Of a stretch of 64,000 bases of DNA, positions 26,344 to 35,922 are shown in pieces. This DNA is from JAUILA01 sp050289805 (GTDB lineage Bacteria > Bacteroidota > Bacteroidia > Cytophagales > Cyclobacteriaceae), in the NCBI GenBank assembly GCA_050289805.1, contig JBNKGL010000017.1, positions 1 to 64,000 of the forward strand. Direction: 5' to 3'. The position numbers were made by a program, and so were the translations under genes. The notes below the pieces were generated by a model, which worked only from the letters and a program-made list of their open reading frames with translations, did no database searches and was not told where the DNA came from. The number at the start of each line of letters is the position of its first letter. The stretch's first letter is position 1.

Positions 26344-26787
26344 ATGCGACTAAGACTTTTACCATTCCTGTTCTTTATTTTGATCGTATCCGCTTGTGAC
26401 GGTGACGAACCCACGCCGATTGGGAATGAAATGATTGGTGCTTATGCCGGCCTTTACTCCTATCGTGAACCACTGGGAATCACGACCACAATTACAGAAA
26501 ACAGCAGCCTGATCATTTCCCGGAATGCAGACTTCTCCAGCCTGCTGAATGTGAGCCTGGAAGGATTTCCCCGTATCATGGTTTTAAGAAAAATATCATC
26601 TCATGGATCCAATGGATTTAGTGGCGAAGTTTATATATACGACATGCCTTCGGATGTTGGAATTGACGGTGAGGAAATTGCCGGCATTGGTTCGTTTGTC
26701 TACATACATGGAAGCCTGGACATCATATGGACAGCAGACCGGATCAATACAGAGTGGCTCGTTTCCTTTGATGGGTCTAAAAAATAG
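26344..26787 (+). CDS. Hypothetical lipoprotein
   Basis: A 147-residue protein with a lipoprotein signal (MRLRLLPFLFFILIVSAC). The mature part is rich in beta-strand-like text (YAGLYSYREPLGITTTITEN, SFVYIHGSLDIIWTADRINT) and resembles small lipocalin-like or DUF-type Bacteroidota lipoproteins. I do not recognise the family, and no catalytic motif is visible. It is divergent from the GMC gene and 104 bp upstream of the GH13 gene on the same strand. Confidence 0.6.
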   Translation: MRLRLLPFLFFILIVSACDGDEPTPIGNEMIGAYAGLYSYREPLGITTTITENSSLIISRNADFSSLLNVSLEGFPRIMVLRKISSHGSNGFSGEVYIYDMPSDVGIDGEEIAGIGSFVYIHGSLDIIWTADRINTEWLVSFDGSKK

Positions 26788-26891
26788 GGACGGCCATGAT
26801 TCAATTGTAGCATGTCTTTAGACGACATATGCCATTTGCACTTCTGAATTCAGTTTTCAGAATTCTGTTATATTTATATAAAAGAATTGCT

Positions 26892-28628
26892 ATGAGATCC
26901 ATTATCATCTTTGTCCTGACTTTCATATGTATCGCCGGATGTGCGCCGCAGAATGAACCGATTACAGAAAGCGTTGATGTTGACCGTACATGGTGGAAGG
27001 AAGCAGTCATTTACCAGCTTTACCCGAGAAGTTTCAAGGATTCGGATGGTGATGGTGTGGGAGATCTTCGGGGTATCATCGAAAAACTTGATTATCTCCA
27101 GAGCCTGGGAATAACCATGGTATGGGTTAACCCGATCTATGGTTCCCCCAACGATGATAACGGTTATGATATCTCCGATTACCGGGCGATTATGGCTGAA
27201 TTCGGAACAATGGAGGATTTTGATGAAATGCTGAAAGGCATGCATGACCGTGGCATCAAATTCGTCATGGACGTAGTGGTAAATCACAGCAGCGATGAGC
27301 ATGAATGGTTTAAACAATCCAGAAGCTCACGTGATAATCCATACCGGGATTACTATCACTGGTGGCCGGCTGAAAAAGGAACACCCCCCTATCGCTGGAG
27401 CTTTTTCGACCCGGAGGGAAATGCCTGGCGGTATGATTCTTTAACAGATGCTTACTACCTGCATTACTTTTCCCGAAAGCAACCCGACCTGAACTGGGAA
27501 AACCCTGAGGTTCGCCAGGAAGTGTATGATATCATGAAATTCTGGGCTGAAAAGGGTGTGGATGGGTTCCGGCTGGATGCATTCCAATTTGTATCGAAGG
27601 ATACTACCTTTCCGGAATTTCCTGAAGGCTATGAAAAAAATGTAATAAAGTATTACGGCATGGGTCCTTATTTACATGATTACCTCCGAGAAATGTACGA
27701 CGAGGTATTCAGCCAATATGATGTTTTTGCGGTATCCGAAGGAGCCGGCAGTACTTTTGAAGATGCCCATAATCTGGTGGATGCTGACAGGAACGAACTT
27801 CAGATGGCCTACCATTTCGAAGGCGTTGACCTTGTGAACGACCTCGACGGCTATACGCTTGATGAACTGCGAAACTCATTTTCCAAATGGGACAGCGCAT
27901 TTGCCAATGAAGGCTGGATTTCCATATTCCTGGCAAATCATGATAATGCGCGCCTGGTAAGCCGCTATGGAAATGATTCCCCGGAATTCAGGGCCCCCTC
28001 TTCTAAAATGCTCAATACATTCATTCTTTCGATGCGTGGCACCCCGTATTGCTATTACGGAGATGAACTGGGTATGATCAATATTGATTTCGACAGCATT
28101 TCCCAGTACAGGGATATTGCCGCTATCAACGGTTACCAGAAAGCGCTTTCCGAAGGAGCAGATATGGACGCTTTTATGGAACGACTCAACTTTCTTTCAC
28201 GCGATAACGGCAGAACTCCCATGCAGTGGGATGATTCTCCGCATGCCGGCTTTACAACCGGTGTTCCATGGCTTCCGGTAAACGACAACTATACCGAGAT
28301 CAATGTCGCAAATGAATCTGCCGACCCTAACAGCTGCCTGAATTACTTCAGGAAAATGGTGCAGCTTCGTAAAGACAATCCGGTACTGGTTTACGGAGAT
28401 TACACAGTGGTGGCTCCTGAGCATCCGGATGTATATGCCTACACAAGGGAACTGGACGGAGAGGCTATGCTGGTTATTCTTAACTTCTCATCAACAGGGC
28501 AGCTGATCAATATTCCGTCCAGTCTGGAAACCGGAGAAATACTGATCAATAATTACCCTGGGATTAACGTTGAGGGCGACGAATTAAATCTCCTACCCTA
28601 TCAGGCAATCATATTCCAATTGAATTGA
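26892..28628 (+). CDS. GH13 alpha-amylase-family lipoprotein (alpha-glucosidase/oligo-1,6-glucosidase type)
   Basis: The start was taken at ATG 26892, giving a lipoprotein signal ending in CIAGC; an in-frame ATG at 26829 would bury it behind 21 residues. The 578-residue enzyme has the GH13 regions: MDVVVNHSSDEHEWF (region I); GFRLDAF with nucleophile D229; FAVSEGAG with acid/base E283; and FLANHDNARL with D351. The QLYPRSFKDSDGDGVGDLRG start and the RTPMQWDDSPHAGFT segment are typical of alpha-glucosidase and oligo-1,6-glucosidase subfamilies that cleave small malto- or isomalto-oligosaccharides. Lipidation would place it in the envelope, where it could feed released glucose to the neighbouring dehydrogenase, an inference from context. 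Confidence 0.9.
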   Translation: MRSIIIFVLTFICIAGCAPQNEPITESVDVDRTWWKEAVIYQLYPRSFKDSDGDGVGDLRGIIEKLDYLQSLGITMVWVNPIYGSPNDDNGYDISDYRAIMAEFGTMEDFDEMLKGMHDRGIKFVMDVVVNHSSDEHEWFKQSRSSRDNPYRDYYHWWPAEKGTPPYRWSFFDPEGNAWRYDSLTDAYYLHYFSRKQPDLNWENPEVRQEVYDIMKFWAEKGVDGFRLDAFQFVSKDTTFPEFPEGYEKNVIKYYGMGPYLHDYLREMYDEVFSQYDVFAVSEGAGSTFEDAHNLVDADRNELQMAYHFEGVDLVNDLDGYTLDELRNSFSKWDSAFANEGWISIFLANHDNARLVSRYGNDSPEFRAPSSKMLNTFILSMRGTPYCYYGDELGMINIDFDSISQYRDIAAINGYQKALSEGADMDAFMERLNFLSRDNGRTPMQWDDSPHAGFTTGVPWLPVNDNYTEINVANESADPNSCLNYFRKMVQLRKDNPVLVYGDYTVVAPEHPDVYAYTRELDGEAMLVILNFSSTGQLINIPSSLETGEILINNYPGINVEGDELNLLPYQAIIFQLN

Positions 28629-28650
28629 TTATCAAGAGGTTAAGAAGCAA

Positions 28651-30264
28651 TTAGTTGTTTGAATTTGATAAGCTGAGAAGATAATCCAGAAGAGCATTCT
28701 TTTCTTCTTCAGTTGCATCGCTCAGTAACCCCTCATACATAAGTGATTGCATTACAACCTCTTCTTCCGCAATATCTTCCCTGGAAACATCCACGATTTT
28801 GTTTCCGACTACCATGATTTTAAGCTGATGTTCATCGGCATTCACAACCCTGCCGATGAGTACATCACCATTATTCAAAACAAGCCGGGTTGGGGCCATA
28901 CTGGGCTTTATACGTTTGTTGGGGTATAGAATCTCTTCCAACAGTTCTTCCCGGCTGTATACACGGGCTATATCCTTAAGGTTGGGTCCAAGTAATTCAG
29001 TCTTACCGTCTATCGCATGACAGGCGAAGCAAACACGGTCTGTAAATAGTTTTTCGCCAAGCGCAAGTACCGACTCATCTACGTCTTCCTGGGCAATTCT
29101 TTGAGGGTCATATACTTCCGTTTCCACCCAATCTGCTGGTATCAATCTGTAAATTGCGCCATCCGGCTGATCCAGCGCCTGGTACCAATAGTCTGTCTGG
29201 CCAACTTGTGTGACATATATACTGCCATCTTCACCCAATGCAATATCAGATAATTTAGGCAGATCCGTTACAAGCGGCCTTTCCTCAAATGCGTAATTTC
29301 CATCAGCGTCACGTGTCACCCTCACCTTTCCAATGGATCCACGCTTCCACCGCTCTCCGGGGCCGTAGTATGATATAAATAAATCCTGCCCGGTTTCATC
29401 CGGAGCAGCAAATTCAATCCCCGATGGCGCCACATCATACGTCAGATCAAGCACGGGGTCAACCTGGTCCGGATGGTTCGTATATTTTTCTGGATTGTGG
29501 CCGTAATAGGCATTCTGTATGGCAATGTTCAACTCTTCTGTAGGGTTTCCTCCCCCCTCATTATCAATAAAAAAGAGTGTTCCATTTGCGTCGAATGACA
29601 TGCCGGGCACCGATCGCAATCCGATAGCATATTGCTCCAGTTCATTACCGTCATATCGAAGAAGTGACCCCCTCAGGCCATCAGGATCTGTCGCCGGACT
29701 GGCATTCCAGGAATCTGTAGTCAGAACAAAATAAAGATCACCATTCTGATCAAATGTTAATCCCGAGGTCCATTCATACGGATGTTCACTGTAGGGAATA
29801 TCACTGAAATACACATAACTTGAATCAGCCAGGCCGTCCGCATCCTGATCCAGGTAAACGCGAATCTGATCTGAAGCACCCACGTAAAGCGCGTCGCCTC
29901 TGAACGTCATACTGGCAGGGGCACGAAGGCCATCTTCGCTTACATTGCAAAATAAAACAGCCTGATCTTCTAATCCGTCATCATCTGTATCCCTGATCGA
30001 ATAAATTTCACCGGTATTATTTGATACGTACATTACATTTTCAGGCCCCTGAATAATCTGAACAGGATTCCAGATTTTCACGTCTCCGTCCAGGTTCAAT
30101 TTAACGACTGCATATTTGTCAAAAACATGAACATCCGGGTCGATTTGGGCGCGAAGGCTGGCTTCGCTGAGAGTTCCATTTTCTTGTTCTGGTGGATTAG
30201 AGCATGCGGAAATTAACAGCACGCATAACAGCAGGATCTTGCTGTTTGAAGCATAAGAATTCAT
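28651..30264 (-). CDS. Sorbosone-dehydrogenase-like propeller fused to cytochrome c domain (PVC-type heme-binding protein)
   Basis: A 537-residue lipoprotein (box LLISAC). The N-terminal 370 residues form a glucose/sorbosone-dehydrogenase-type beta-propeller (WNPVQIIQGPENVMYVSNNT, GLRSVPGMSFDANGTLFFID, LPKLSDIALGEDGSIYVTQV). The C-terminal part has a heme motif CFACH (RVCFACHAIDGKTELLGPNL), then LNNGDVLIGRVVNADEHQLK, which matches the TIGR02603-type heme-binding domain best known from Planctomycetes and relatives. PQQ-dependent dehydrogenases use this propeller, but PQQ ligands cannot be verified by eye. Probably an exported sugar dehydrogenase passing electrons to its own heme. The gene is convergent with the GH13 gene (22 bp apart). 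Confidence 0.85.
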   Translation of the reverse strand: MNSYASNSKILLLCVLLISACSNPPEQENGTLSEASLRAQIDPDVHVFDKYAVVKLNLDGDVKIWNPVQIIQGPENVMYVSNNTGEIYSIRDTDDDGLEDQAVLFCNVSEDGLRAPASMTFRGDALYVGASDQIRVYLDQDADGLADSSYVYFSDIPYSEHPYEWTSGLTFDQNGDLYFVLTTDSWNASPATDPDGLRGSLLRYDGNELEQYAIGLRSVPGMSFDANGTLFFIDNEGGGNPTEELNIAIQNAYYGHNPEKYTNHPDQVDPVLDLTYDVAPSGIEFAAPDETGQDLFISYYGPGERWKRGSIGKVRVTRDADGNYAFEERPLVTDLPKLSDIALGEDGSIYVTQVGQTDYWYQALDQPDGAIYRLIPADWVETEVYDPQRIAQEDVDESVLALGEKLFTDRVCFACHAIDGKTELLGPNLKDIARVYSREELLEEILYPNKRIKPSMAPTRLVLNNGDVLIGRVVNADEHQLKIMVVGNKIVDVSREDIAEEEVVMQSLMYEGLLSDATEEEKNALLDYLLSLSNSNN

Positions 30265-30392
30265 TGGTTGGTTGGTTGATTGGGAAGAGAATATATTACA
30301 ATTATTAACTCAGGTCAACCCTATCAATTCAGCGGCAAGCTTAATTTACTGAAAGTCAAAATGATGAGAGCTCAAAAAAATGCTTTCTCCAG

Positions 30393-31430
30393 TTATTTAG
30401 CAGGTATCTGCTGACTCAAACAGTGTAATGTGCCAAAACCCCAGATAAGATCAATGGCGCTTATGGGAATGATTTCCCGACCAGGGAAACATGCTGCCAG
30501 TGTATCTAGAGCGATTCGATCATTCGGATCATTGAATACGGGTACGAGCACACGCGAATTGATGATGAGAAAATTGGCATAACTTGCGGGCAGGCGTAAT
30601 CCATCAAAAATCAATTTCTGCGGCATAGGGAGCTCAGCGATATTGGGCTGTTTTCCATCTGCTAGCCTGGACTTACGTAGTCTTTCAAGGTTGTCTTTTA
30701 GCGGAACATGATTTCTGTCTTTACGGGATGATTCATACACCGTCACAATCGTATCTTCATTCACGAATCGGCACAAGTCATCGATATGCCCGTGCGTGTC
30801 ATCACCTTCAATTCCATCTCCCATCCAAATCACCTGACGTATACCCAGGTAGCGTTCAAAGACTTCTTCGTACATCTCACGATTAAACCCGGCGTTACGA
30901 ACCTGAATTTTTGGATGAAGCAGGCACTCTTCCGATGTCAGTAGTGTTCCCTTTCCATTGGAATCAATAGCACCGCCTTCCAGAACAACCGGATTATGCT
31001 GATACATAACCCTGTCAATCGGAATTCCAAGTTCTTTTGATATCCGGGCAGGAACATGCTTATCGAGATGATAATTTGAATATTTCGCCCATCCGTTAAA
31101 GTTAAAATTCAGGGCAACCCGATCTTTCCCTTTTTTCACAATGATAGGGCCGCTGTCACGCATCCAGCTTCGGTTTGTTTTCTGATGGATAAAGCGAATA
31201 TTGCCGAGATTAACGTCAGCAATGGAAAGCCATTCATTGACGCGTATTTCAAACACTTCATCTATGACGATCAGGTAGACAATTTCAACTGCCGCGACTT
31301 TTTTGATAAACTCAACGAAAGCCCATTTGACGGCTTCATACTTGCCCGGCCAATCATTGCCATTGTGCGGAAAACATAGCAGTACACCCTCTTGCTTCTC
31401 CCATTCAGCAGGAAATCGATATTCACTCAT
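30393..31430 (-). CDS. aguA: Agmatine deiminase
   Basis: A 345-residue enzyme of the peptidylarginine-deiminase-like family. It hydrolyses agmatine to N-carbamoylputrescine and ammonia. Visible elements are RFPAEWEKQEGVLLCFPHNG at the start, RSWMRDSGPI and VVLEGGAIDSNG for substrate binding, the catalytic His region DDTHGHIDDLCRFVN, and the nucleophilic Cys C337 in GTLHCLSQQ near the C-terminus. Length and motifs match bacterial AguA. The gene lies 1 bp downstream of the N-carbamoylputrescine amidase gene, forming a two-gene putrescine operon of the plant-like type. Enzyme function follows from homology of motifs; a peptidyl-arginine or other guanidine substrate is less likely. Confidence 0.93.
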   Translation of the reverse strand: MSEYRFPAEWEKQEGVLLCFPHNGNDWPGKYEAVKWAFVEFIKKVAAVEIVYLIVIDEVFEIRVNEWLSIADVNLGNIRFIHQKTNRSWMRDSGPIIVKKGKDRVALNFNFNGWAKYSNYHLDKHVPARISKELGIPIDRVMYQHNPVVLEGGAIDSNGKGTLLTSEECLLHPKIQVRNAGFNREMYEEVFERYLGIRQVIWMGDGIEGDDTHGHIDDLCRFVNEDTIVTVYESSRKDRNHVPLKDNLERLRKSRLADGKQPNIAELPMPQKLIFDGLRLPASYANFLIINSRVLVPVFNDPNDRIALDTLAACFPGREIIPISAIDLIWGFGTLHCLSQQIPAK

Positions 31431-31431
31431 T

Positions 31432-32319
31432 TCAGTCGATCGCTCTCTTTGTCAAATCACTAAACGCATCTATACGTCTGTCCCGAAAGAAAGGCCAGTT
31501 CTGACGAACATTCTCCTGTAATGCCAAATCAACTTCTGCGATCAGAATTTCTTCCTTATCGTGGGAAGCCTGGGCAAGGATCTCGCCCTGGGGGCCTGCG
31601 ATGAATGAGCTTCCCCAAAATTCGATACCATTGGTATCCGGCACATACTTTTCCAATCCAATCCTGTTGGCAGCGGCCACATAAACGCCATTGGCCACTG
31701 CATGCCCTTTCATTACGTTCATCCATGCACCATGCTGATTGACCCCGAACTCTTCCTTTTCTGTAGGGTGCCAGCCTATCGCCGTCGGATAAAACAAGAC
31801 TTCGGCTCCTTTTAGTGCTGTAATTCTGGCGGCTTCAGGATACCACTGATCCCAGCAAATCAGAGTTCCTATCTTACCCTTGCCGGTTTCTATCGCCTGA
31901 AATCCCAGATCCCCGGGAGTAAAATAAAACTTCTCATAAAAATGAGGATCATCGGGAATGTGCATTTTTCGGTAAAGTCCGGCTCTCCTCCCATCAGTAT
32001 CAATTATATAAGCGCTGTTATGATATATCCCCGACATGCGCTTTTCAAAGAAGGGCACAATGATTACAACACCAAGATCTTTTGCCAGCGCACTGAAGGC
32101 ACTGAATGAGGGACCATCCAGTGTTTCAGCGTATTTAAAGTTTTCAACATCCTCACTCTGACAAAAATAATGACTACTGTATAACTCAGGTATGAGGATC
32201 ACCTCCGCACCATTTGCGGCGGCATCCCTGACCCATTGAAGACATTTCTCCAGATTAATGGAAGGAGTATTATTCAGGTTTAGCTGAATAACCGCTATAG
32301 AATAATTGGTTTTAGGCAT
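31432..32319 (-). CDS. aguB: N-carbamoylputrescine amidase
   Basis: A 295-residue nitrilase-superfamily hydrolase. The Glu-Lys-Cys triad is visible: E45 in LIPELYS, K118 in LYRKMHIPDD and C155 in GTLICWDQWYPEAA. The regions VEFWGSSFIAGPQGE-like (GIEFWGSSFIAGPQGEILAQ) and YFCQSED are typical of N-carbamoylputrescine amidase (branch 11), which yields putrescine, CO2 and ammonia from the AguA product. Its gene precedes aguA by 1 bp on the same strand, which strengthens the assignment. The protein is cytoplasmic, without a signal peptide. Both genes together complete arginine-derived putrescine synthesis once agmatine is supplied. Confidence 0.93.
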   Translation of the reverse strand: MPKTNYSIAVIQLNLNNTPSINLEKCLQWVRDAAANGAEVILIPELYSSHYFCQSEDVENFKYAETLDGPSFSAFSALAKDLGVVIIVPFFEKRMSGIYHNSAYIIDTDGRRAGLYRKMHIPDDPHFYEKFYFTPGDLGFQAIETGKGKIGTLICWDQWYPEAARITALKGAEVLFYPTAIGWHPTEKEEFGVNQHGAWMNVMKGHAVANGVYVAAANRIGLEKYVPDTNGIEFWGSSFIAGPQGEILAQASHDKEEILIAEVDLALQENVRQNWPFFRDRRIDAFSDLTKRAID

Positions 32320-32388
32320 TTCAAAGTCTTTTCAGTGCAAAACTACTTTTTGCGAATTAATTATCCCACTGATCACCCTGCGCAATAA

Positions 32389-33555
32389 TTATTCAAATTC
32401 GATACATACCGGGGAGCCTACTTCCATTCGTTGACCGGTAGATTCCATGCTTCCTGTTTCCGTATCGATACGCGCGCTTATAATGGAATTTGCCTGTTCA
32501 TTTGCAATCAGAAGATAACCACCATCCGGACTTATCGCAAAATTTCTTGGCCAATTGACGCCTTCTGTGAAAAAGGAAGAAAGTGTGAGGGTCCCGTCTT
32601 CAGCGATCGTATAGCTTACAATGCTGTCATGACCGCGATTTGAGCCAAAAAGAAGCCGGCCATTGGGATGAACATGAATGTCTGCGCATTTATTATCACC
32701 GCTAAATTCATCAGGAAGTGTGCCGATGGTTTGTATTTCATTCATAATACCGGATTCAGGATCATAGCTGAATACGGAGATCGTCGCGTTGAGCTCATTA
32801 ATCACATATACGAAGTTTCCATTGGGATGGAAGGAAATATGGCGGGGACCGGCGCCGGGAGCTACTTCCGCAAAAGCCGGCGCATTTGGAACGAGAGCGC
32901 CATCGGCACCAACGGCATAGATCATGATCTTATCAGTCCCAAGATCTGCCGACAAGGCATAACGTTCATTGGGGGCCAGAATAATGCTGTGTGCATGCGG
33001 TCCTTCCTGCCTGGAAGCATTCGGTCCTGAGCCTTCGTGTTGTTTAACCCAGGAATCACCGAGGAATCCACCATCTGAAGATATTGCGGCGGATATAACA
33101 TTCCCGGAACCATAATTAGCAGCCAAAACAAACTGGCCGGCATTATCGGTTGAAATGTAGCAGGCATATGTGCCCTTACTTGATGTGGTGTCTAGCGGCA
33201 TCAGTTTACCCGGACTTTGAACTTCATATGCCATCAGTGAAGATTCTCCTGATTCGGTGAGGCTTTCATTAACTGAATAGAGGTTGGAGCCGGTAGAACT
33301 CAGGGTCAGGAAAGAAGGGTTACCAGCCTCCGCTGCAAGCGATAAATCTTTAAAACTTCCATCAGAAGGATCAAAAATCGCATAATAGATTCCTTCGCTG
33401 ATGCCGTTCGTATAGGTTCCGATGTAGAATCCAGCAGGAGCCGTTATTTCTGGTTCAGTCACTTCTTGCAATGTTTCCTCCTGTTTTGACTGATCTCCTG
33501 AGCATGCCGAAATCAGGATGGCGCAGAGGCCGTAAATTATCATTTCCCTTTTCAT
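32389..33555 (-). CDS. Exported lactonase-family lipoprotein (7-bladed propeller)
   Basis: The start was set at ATG 33555, because MKREMIIYGLCAILISAC is a lipoprotein signal; an upstream TTG at 33627 overlaps the histidine kinase stop and would add 24 unlikely residues. The 388-residue protein is of the 6-phosphogluconolactonase/3-carboxymuconate cyclase type (lactonase, PF10282). Typical blades are GFYIGTYTNGISEGIYYAIF, PSFLTLSSTGSNLYSVNES, GPHAHSIILAPNERYALSAD, GAGPRHISFHPNGNFVYVIN, and WPRNFAISPDGGYLLIANEQ. Lactonases hydrolyse sugar lactones; the lipoprotein signal implies action outside the inner membrane, so a phosphorylated cytoplasmic substrate is unlikely. It sits just downstream of the histidine kinase gene. 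Confidence 0.85.
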   Translation of the reverse strand: MKREMIIYGLCAILISACSGDQSKQEETLQEVTEPEITAPAGFYIGTYTNGISEGIYYAIFDPSDGSFKDLSLAAEAGNPSFLTLSSTGSNLYSVNESLTESGESSLMAYEVQSPGKLMPLDTTSSKGTYACYISTDNAGQFVLAANYGSGNVISAAISSDGGFLGDSWVKQHEGSGPNASRQEGPHAHSIILAPNERYALSADLGTDKIMIYAVGADGALVPNAPAFAEVAPGAGPRHISFHPNGNFVYVINELNATISVFSYDPESGIMNEIQTIGTLPDEFSGDNKCADIHVHPNGRLLFGSNRGHDSIVSYTIAEDGTLTLSSFFTEGVNWPRNFAISPDGGYLLIANEQANSIISARIDTETGSMESTGQRMEVGSPVCIEFE

Positions 33556-33623
33556 TCCGGAATATAGCAGTTTCATCTGAATAATTGCAATTGGCACTGC
33601 CTTCGGGTCATCGGTGATATGAC

Positions 33624-35657
33624 TCAATTATCTGACTTAACCTCTTCATTTTCCGGAACATTTTGAACAGGTAAAGTAATGATGAATTCCGCCCCCTTTC
33701 CGGGTGAGGAATTCAAGCGAACCTTCCCTCCCATAAGCTCAGTGAGATTCTTTACAATACTCAAACCAAGTCCTGTACTGGATTCACCCTGGGTGGGACG
33801 AGCGGATAGTTTTTGAAATTTGCCAAAAATCTTCATTTTGTCTTCGGCTGTGAAACCCGGTCCGTGATCTTTCACCACAATCTCATATTCCCCCGCTCTG
33901 CGGATCAATTCAACCTCAACTTTGGATTTAGTCGGGGAAAATTTAATGGCATTCGACAGAAGGTTATCCACGATCCTGCTGAGCATATTCGGATTAATCC
34001 AGGAATATAACTGGTGATGGCCATGATACTGAATTGAGATTTCCTTGCTCCGGGCATAGGCATCATGTGCCTTTACACTGTCCTCCAGAAGTGCATTAAT
34101 ATTAATTTTATCGAAGCTTTCAGTATCATTTAAATGAGACTCATACATGGTGAGCACATTCAGGTCATCGATCAGGATTTTTCCTTCCTCTGCAATTTTC
34201 AGGATCATTTCATTCAGCTCAGCTTCATCTTCACCTTTGAATTGCTTATTCATGCGTATGATCTGTGCCAGGCCCTTAATTTTGTTAAAGGGAGCACGTA
34301 AATCATGAACCATCGCCCTGATCATGGAGTGTTCTTCTTCATGGGACCGTTTCAATTCATCATTCGTCATTCGGATGACTTCCGCTTCTTCTTCAATAAG
34401 CCGCTGGTACTCCTCAATTTTCCTTGTACGCTCCATAACCCGCTGTTCAAGGCTCCTGTTCATATAATTCAACCGTTGGAGCAAGCCTTCCTCATTCTCC
34501 ATTGCACTGGAAAAACGCCTGGAAATAACGATTACAAGTAAAAACAGGTACACAACAACACCCCATCCACTCCAGTCTCCTGTTGAAATAATCTGACTAT
34601 TGAAAAGGATATCATTGATAAGGAACCCAAATGCGATAATCCCGCCCACAAGCACTGTTTTCGCACCTGGTTTATGCAATAGTGCAGCTTTGAAAGTAAA
34701 GTAAATCAGGAAAACACCCGCAACCACAGAAAACAGCTGAAAGAAAGGTACAGAATAGCTGCTGATCGCGAGGGGAAAGAATATCACCAGTATCAACGAA
34801 AGAAGTCCGACAACCCAAACAATACGCTGCGACCACTTGGGAATTATTTCCGGGAATAGCCCTGATAAAACTGCATAGTTCATCGTAATACCCAGATAAA
34901 ACGTTATCAGTGTTATTTTCAGCAATATCACTCCGTCAACCGAAGACAGGTATCGCGCGATGAGCTGGTCTCCGGAAAAGAGTATACGCAACATCAAACC
35001 AAAGCTCAGAACTGAAAAGAACAAGATATAGGAATCCTTTTTCCTGAAAATAAAGTATACCAGAAGAAAGATACTCATCAGCGCCAGCGCCCCGCACTGA
35101 ATCCCTGAAATCAGGATCTTTTTTTCGCTGCGCTTAATAAGTGCTGTATATTCCCCAAATTCGAAGGGTTTCAGAAATCCTCCTACATGATAATTAAAAT
35201 TACTCACCGCAATTTTGATATCGATTGATTCGCCCGGCTGATACATCCAATCTGGAACATGAAGGACTCCTCTCTGGATCCTTACCCCCTCATCAATACC
35301 GGTTTGGGATGGTTTGCCTCCGGAAACCAGTGTATCATTATTTATAATTATCGTGTAGGCAGAGAGTATATTCGGCATTTGGATTGCCAGTTCTCTTATA
35401 TTGGATGGCACTATCACATTGGAATGATATAGCCCGTATCCAAAGGCGGGCATATTCTGATTGGGCCATTTATCTGGAATTGCAACCAATCTGGATTCTC
35501 CCTGATCAACGTCCCATGAATCCTTAAAAAACGTCCATTCATTTAATTCATAAATGGATTGAGCAGCATCACCTTCATTCATGGTGAAAACCGAACAACC
35601 GGCCATGCTTATAATAATCAATATAACTGCCAATCCACTTCTTCCCATCCTGATCAA
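33624..35657 (-). CDS. Sensor histidine kinase with 7TM-DISM sensor domain
   Basis: A 677-residue protein. A lipobox-like ISMAGC follows the first hydrophobic stretch. Residues about 45-180 match a periplasmic 7TMR-DISM extracellular domain, followed by seven membrane helices (about 185-380) and a coiled coil (about 390-440). The kinase core has the phospho-acceptor His in RAMVHDLRAPFNKIKGLAQI (about residue 450), the N-box NLLSNAIKFSP, the G1 box VKDHGPGF and the G2 box STGLGLSIVKNL. DISM sensors bind small molecules, often carbohydrates. No response regulator is encoded nearby, so it is an orphan kinase. The lactonase gene downstream could be a coregulated neighbour. Confidence 0.92.
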   Translation of the reverse strand: MIRMGRSGLAVILIIISMAGCSVFTMNEGDAAQSIYELNEWTFFKDSWDVDQGESRLVAIPDKWPNQNMPAFGYGLYHSNVIVPSNIRELAIQMPNILSAYTIIINNDTLVSGGKPSQTGIDEGVRIQRGVLHVPDWMYQPGESIDIKIAVSNFNYHVGGFLKPFEFGEYTALIKRSEKKILISGIQCGALALMSIFLLVYFIFRKKDSYILFFSVLSFGLMLRILFSGDQLIARYLSSVDGVILLKITLITFYLGITMNYAVLSGLFPEIIPKWSQRIVWVVGLLSLILVIFFPLAISSYSVPFFQLFSVVAGVFLIYFTFKAALLHKPGAKTVLVGGIIAFGFLINDILFNSQIISTGDWSGWGVVVYLFLLVIVISRRFSSAMENEEGLLQRLNYMNRSLEQRVMERTRKIEEYQRLIEEEAEVIRMTNDELKRSHEEEHSMIRAMVHDLRAPFNKIKGLAQIIRMNKQFKGEDEAELNEMILKIAEEGKILIDDLNVLTMYESHLNDTESFDKININALLEDSVKAHDAYARSKEISIQYHGHHQLYSWINPNMLSRIVDNLLSNAIKFSPTKSKVEVELIRRAGEYEIVVKDHGPGFTAEDKMKIFGKFQKLSARPTQGESSTGLGLSIVKNLTELMGGKVRLNSSPGKGAEFIITLPVQNVPENEEVKSDN

Positions 35658-35871
35658 GAGTTATCCATTTGATATATACAGTTTAAACGATCCGTGATAA
35701 GTGATTTCTGCTGTATTTTCTACTTAGTACTGAATAAATCGACGAACGATGATAAATTCTGGATAAGATAGTTAAATATTTGATAGAAGATTCTCATGAC
35801 TTGACACTTATGCCCTAAATCATAAAACAATACTTTAATCAATAAATGGCTAAATCAAAGCGGGGGATAAC

Positions 35872-35899
35872 AAAAAAAACCGCCCATAAGGCGGTTTTT
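35872..35899 (-). terminator. Rho-independent terminator after the TPR-protein gene
   Basis: Arms AAAAACCGCC (35875-35884) and GGCGGTTTTT (35890-35899) pair perfectly over ten bases around a five-base loop. On the minus strand the hairpin ends in a T-run (A-run 35872-35879 on plus). It stands 24 bp past the stop of the TPR gene. The symmetric A/T flanks would let it work in both directions. Confidence 0.85.
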
Positions 35900-35922
35900 A
35901 ACTTTTTAAAGTAACAACCCAA

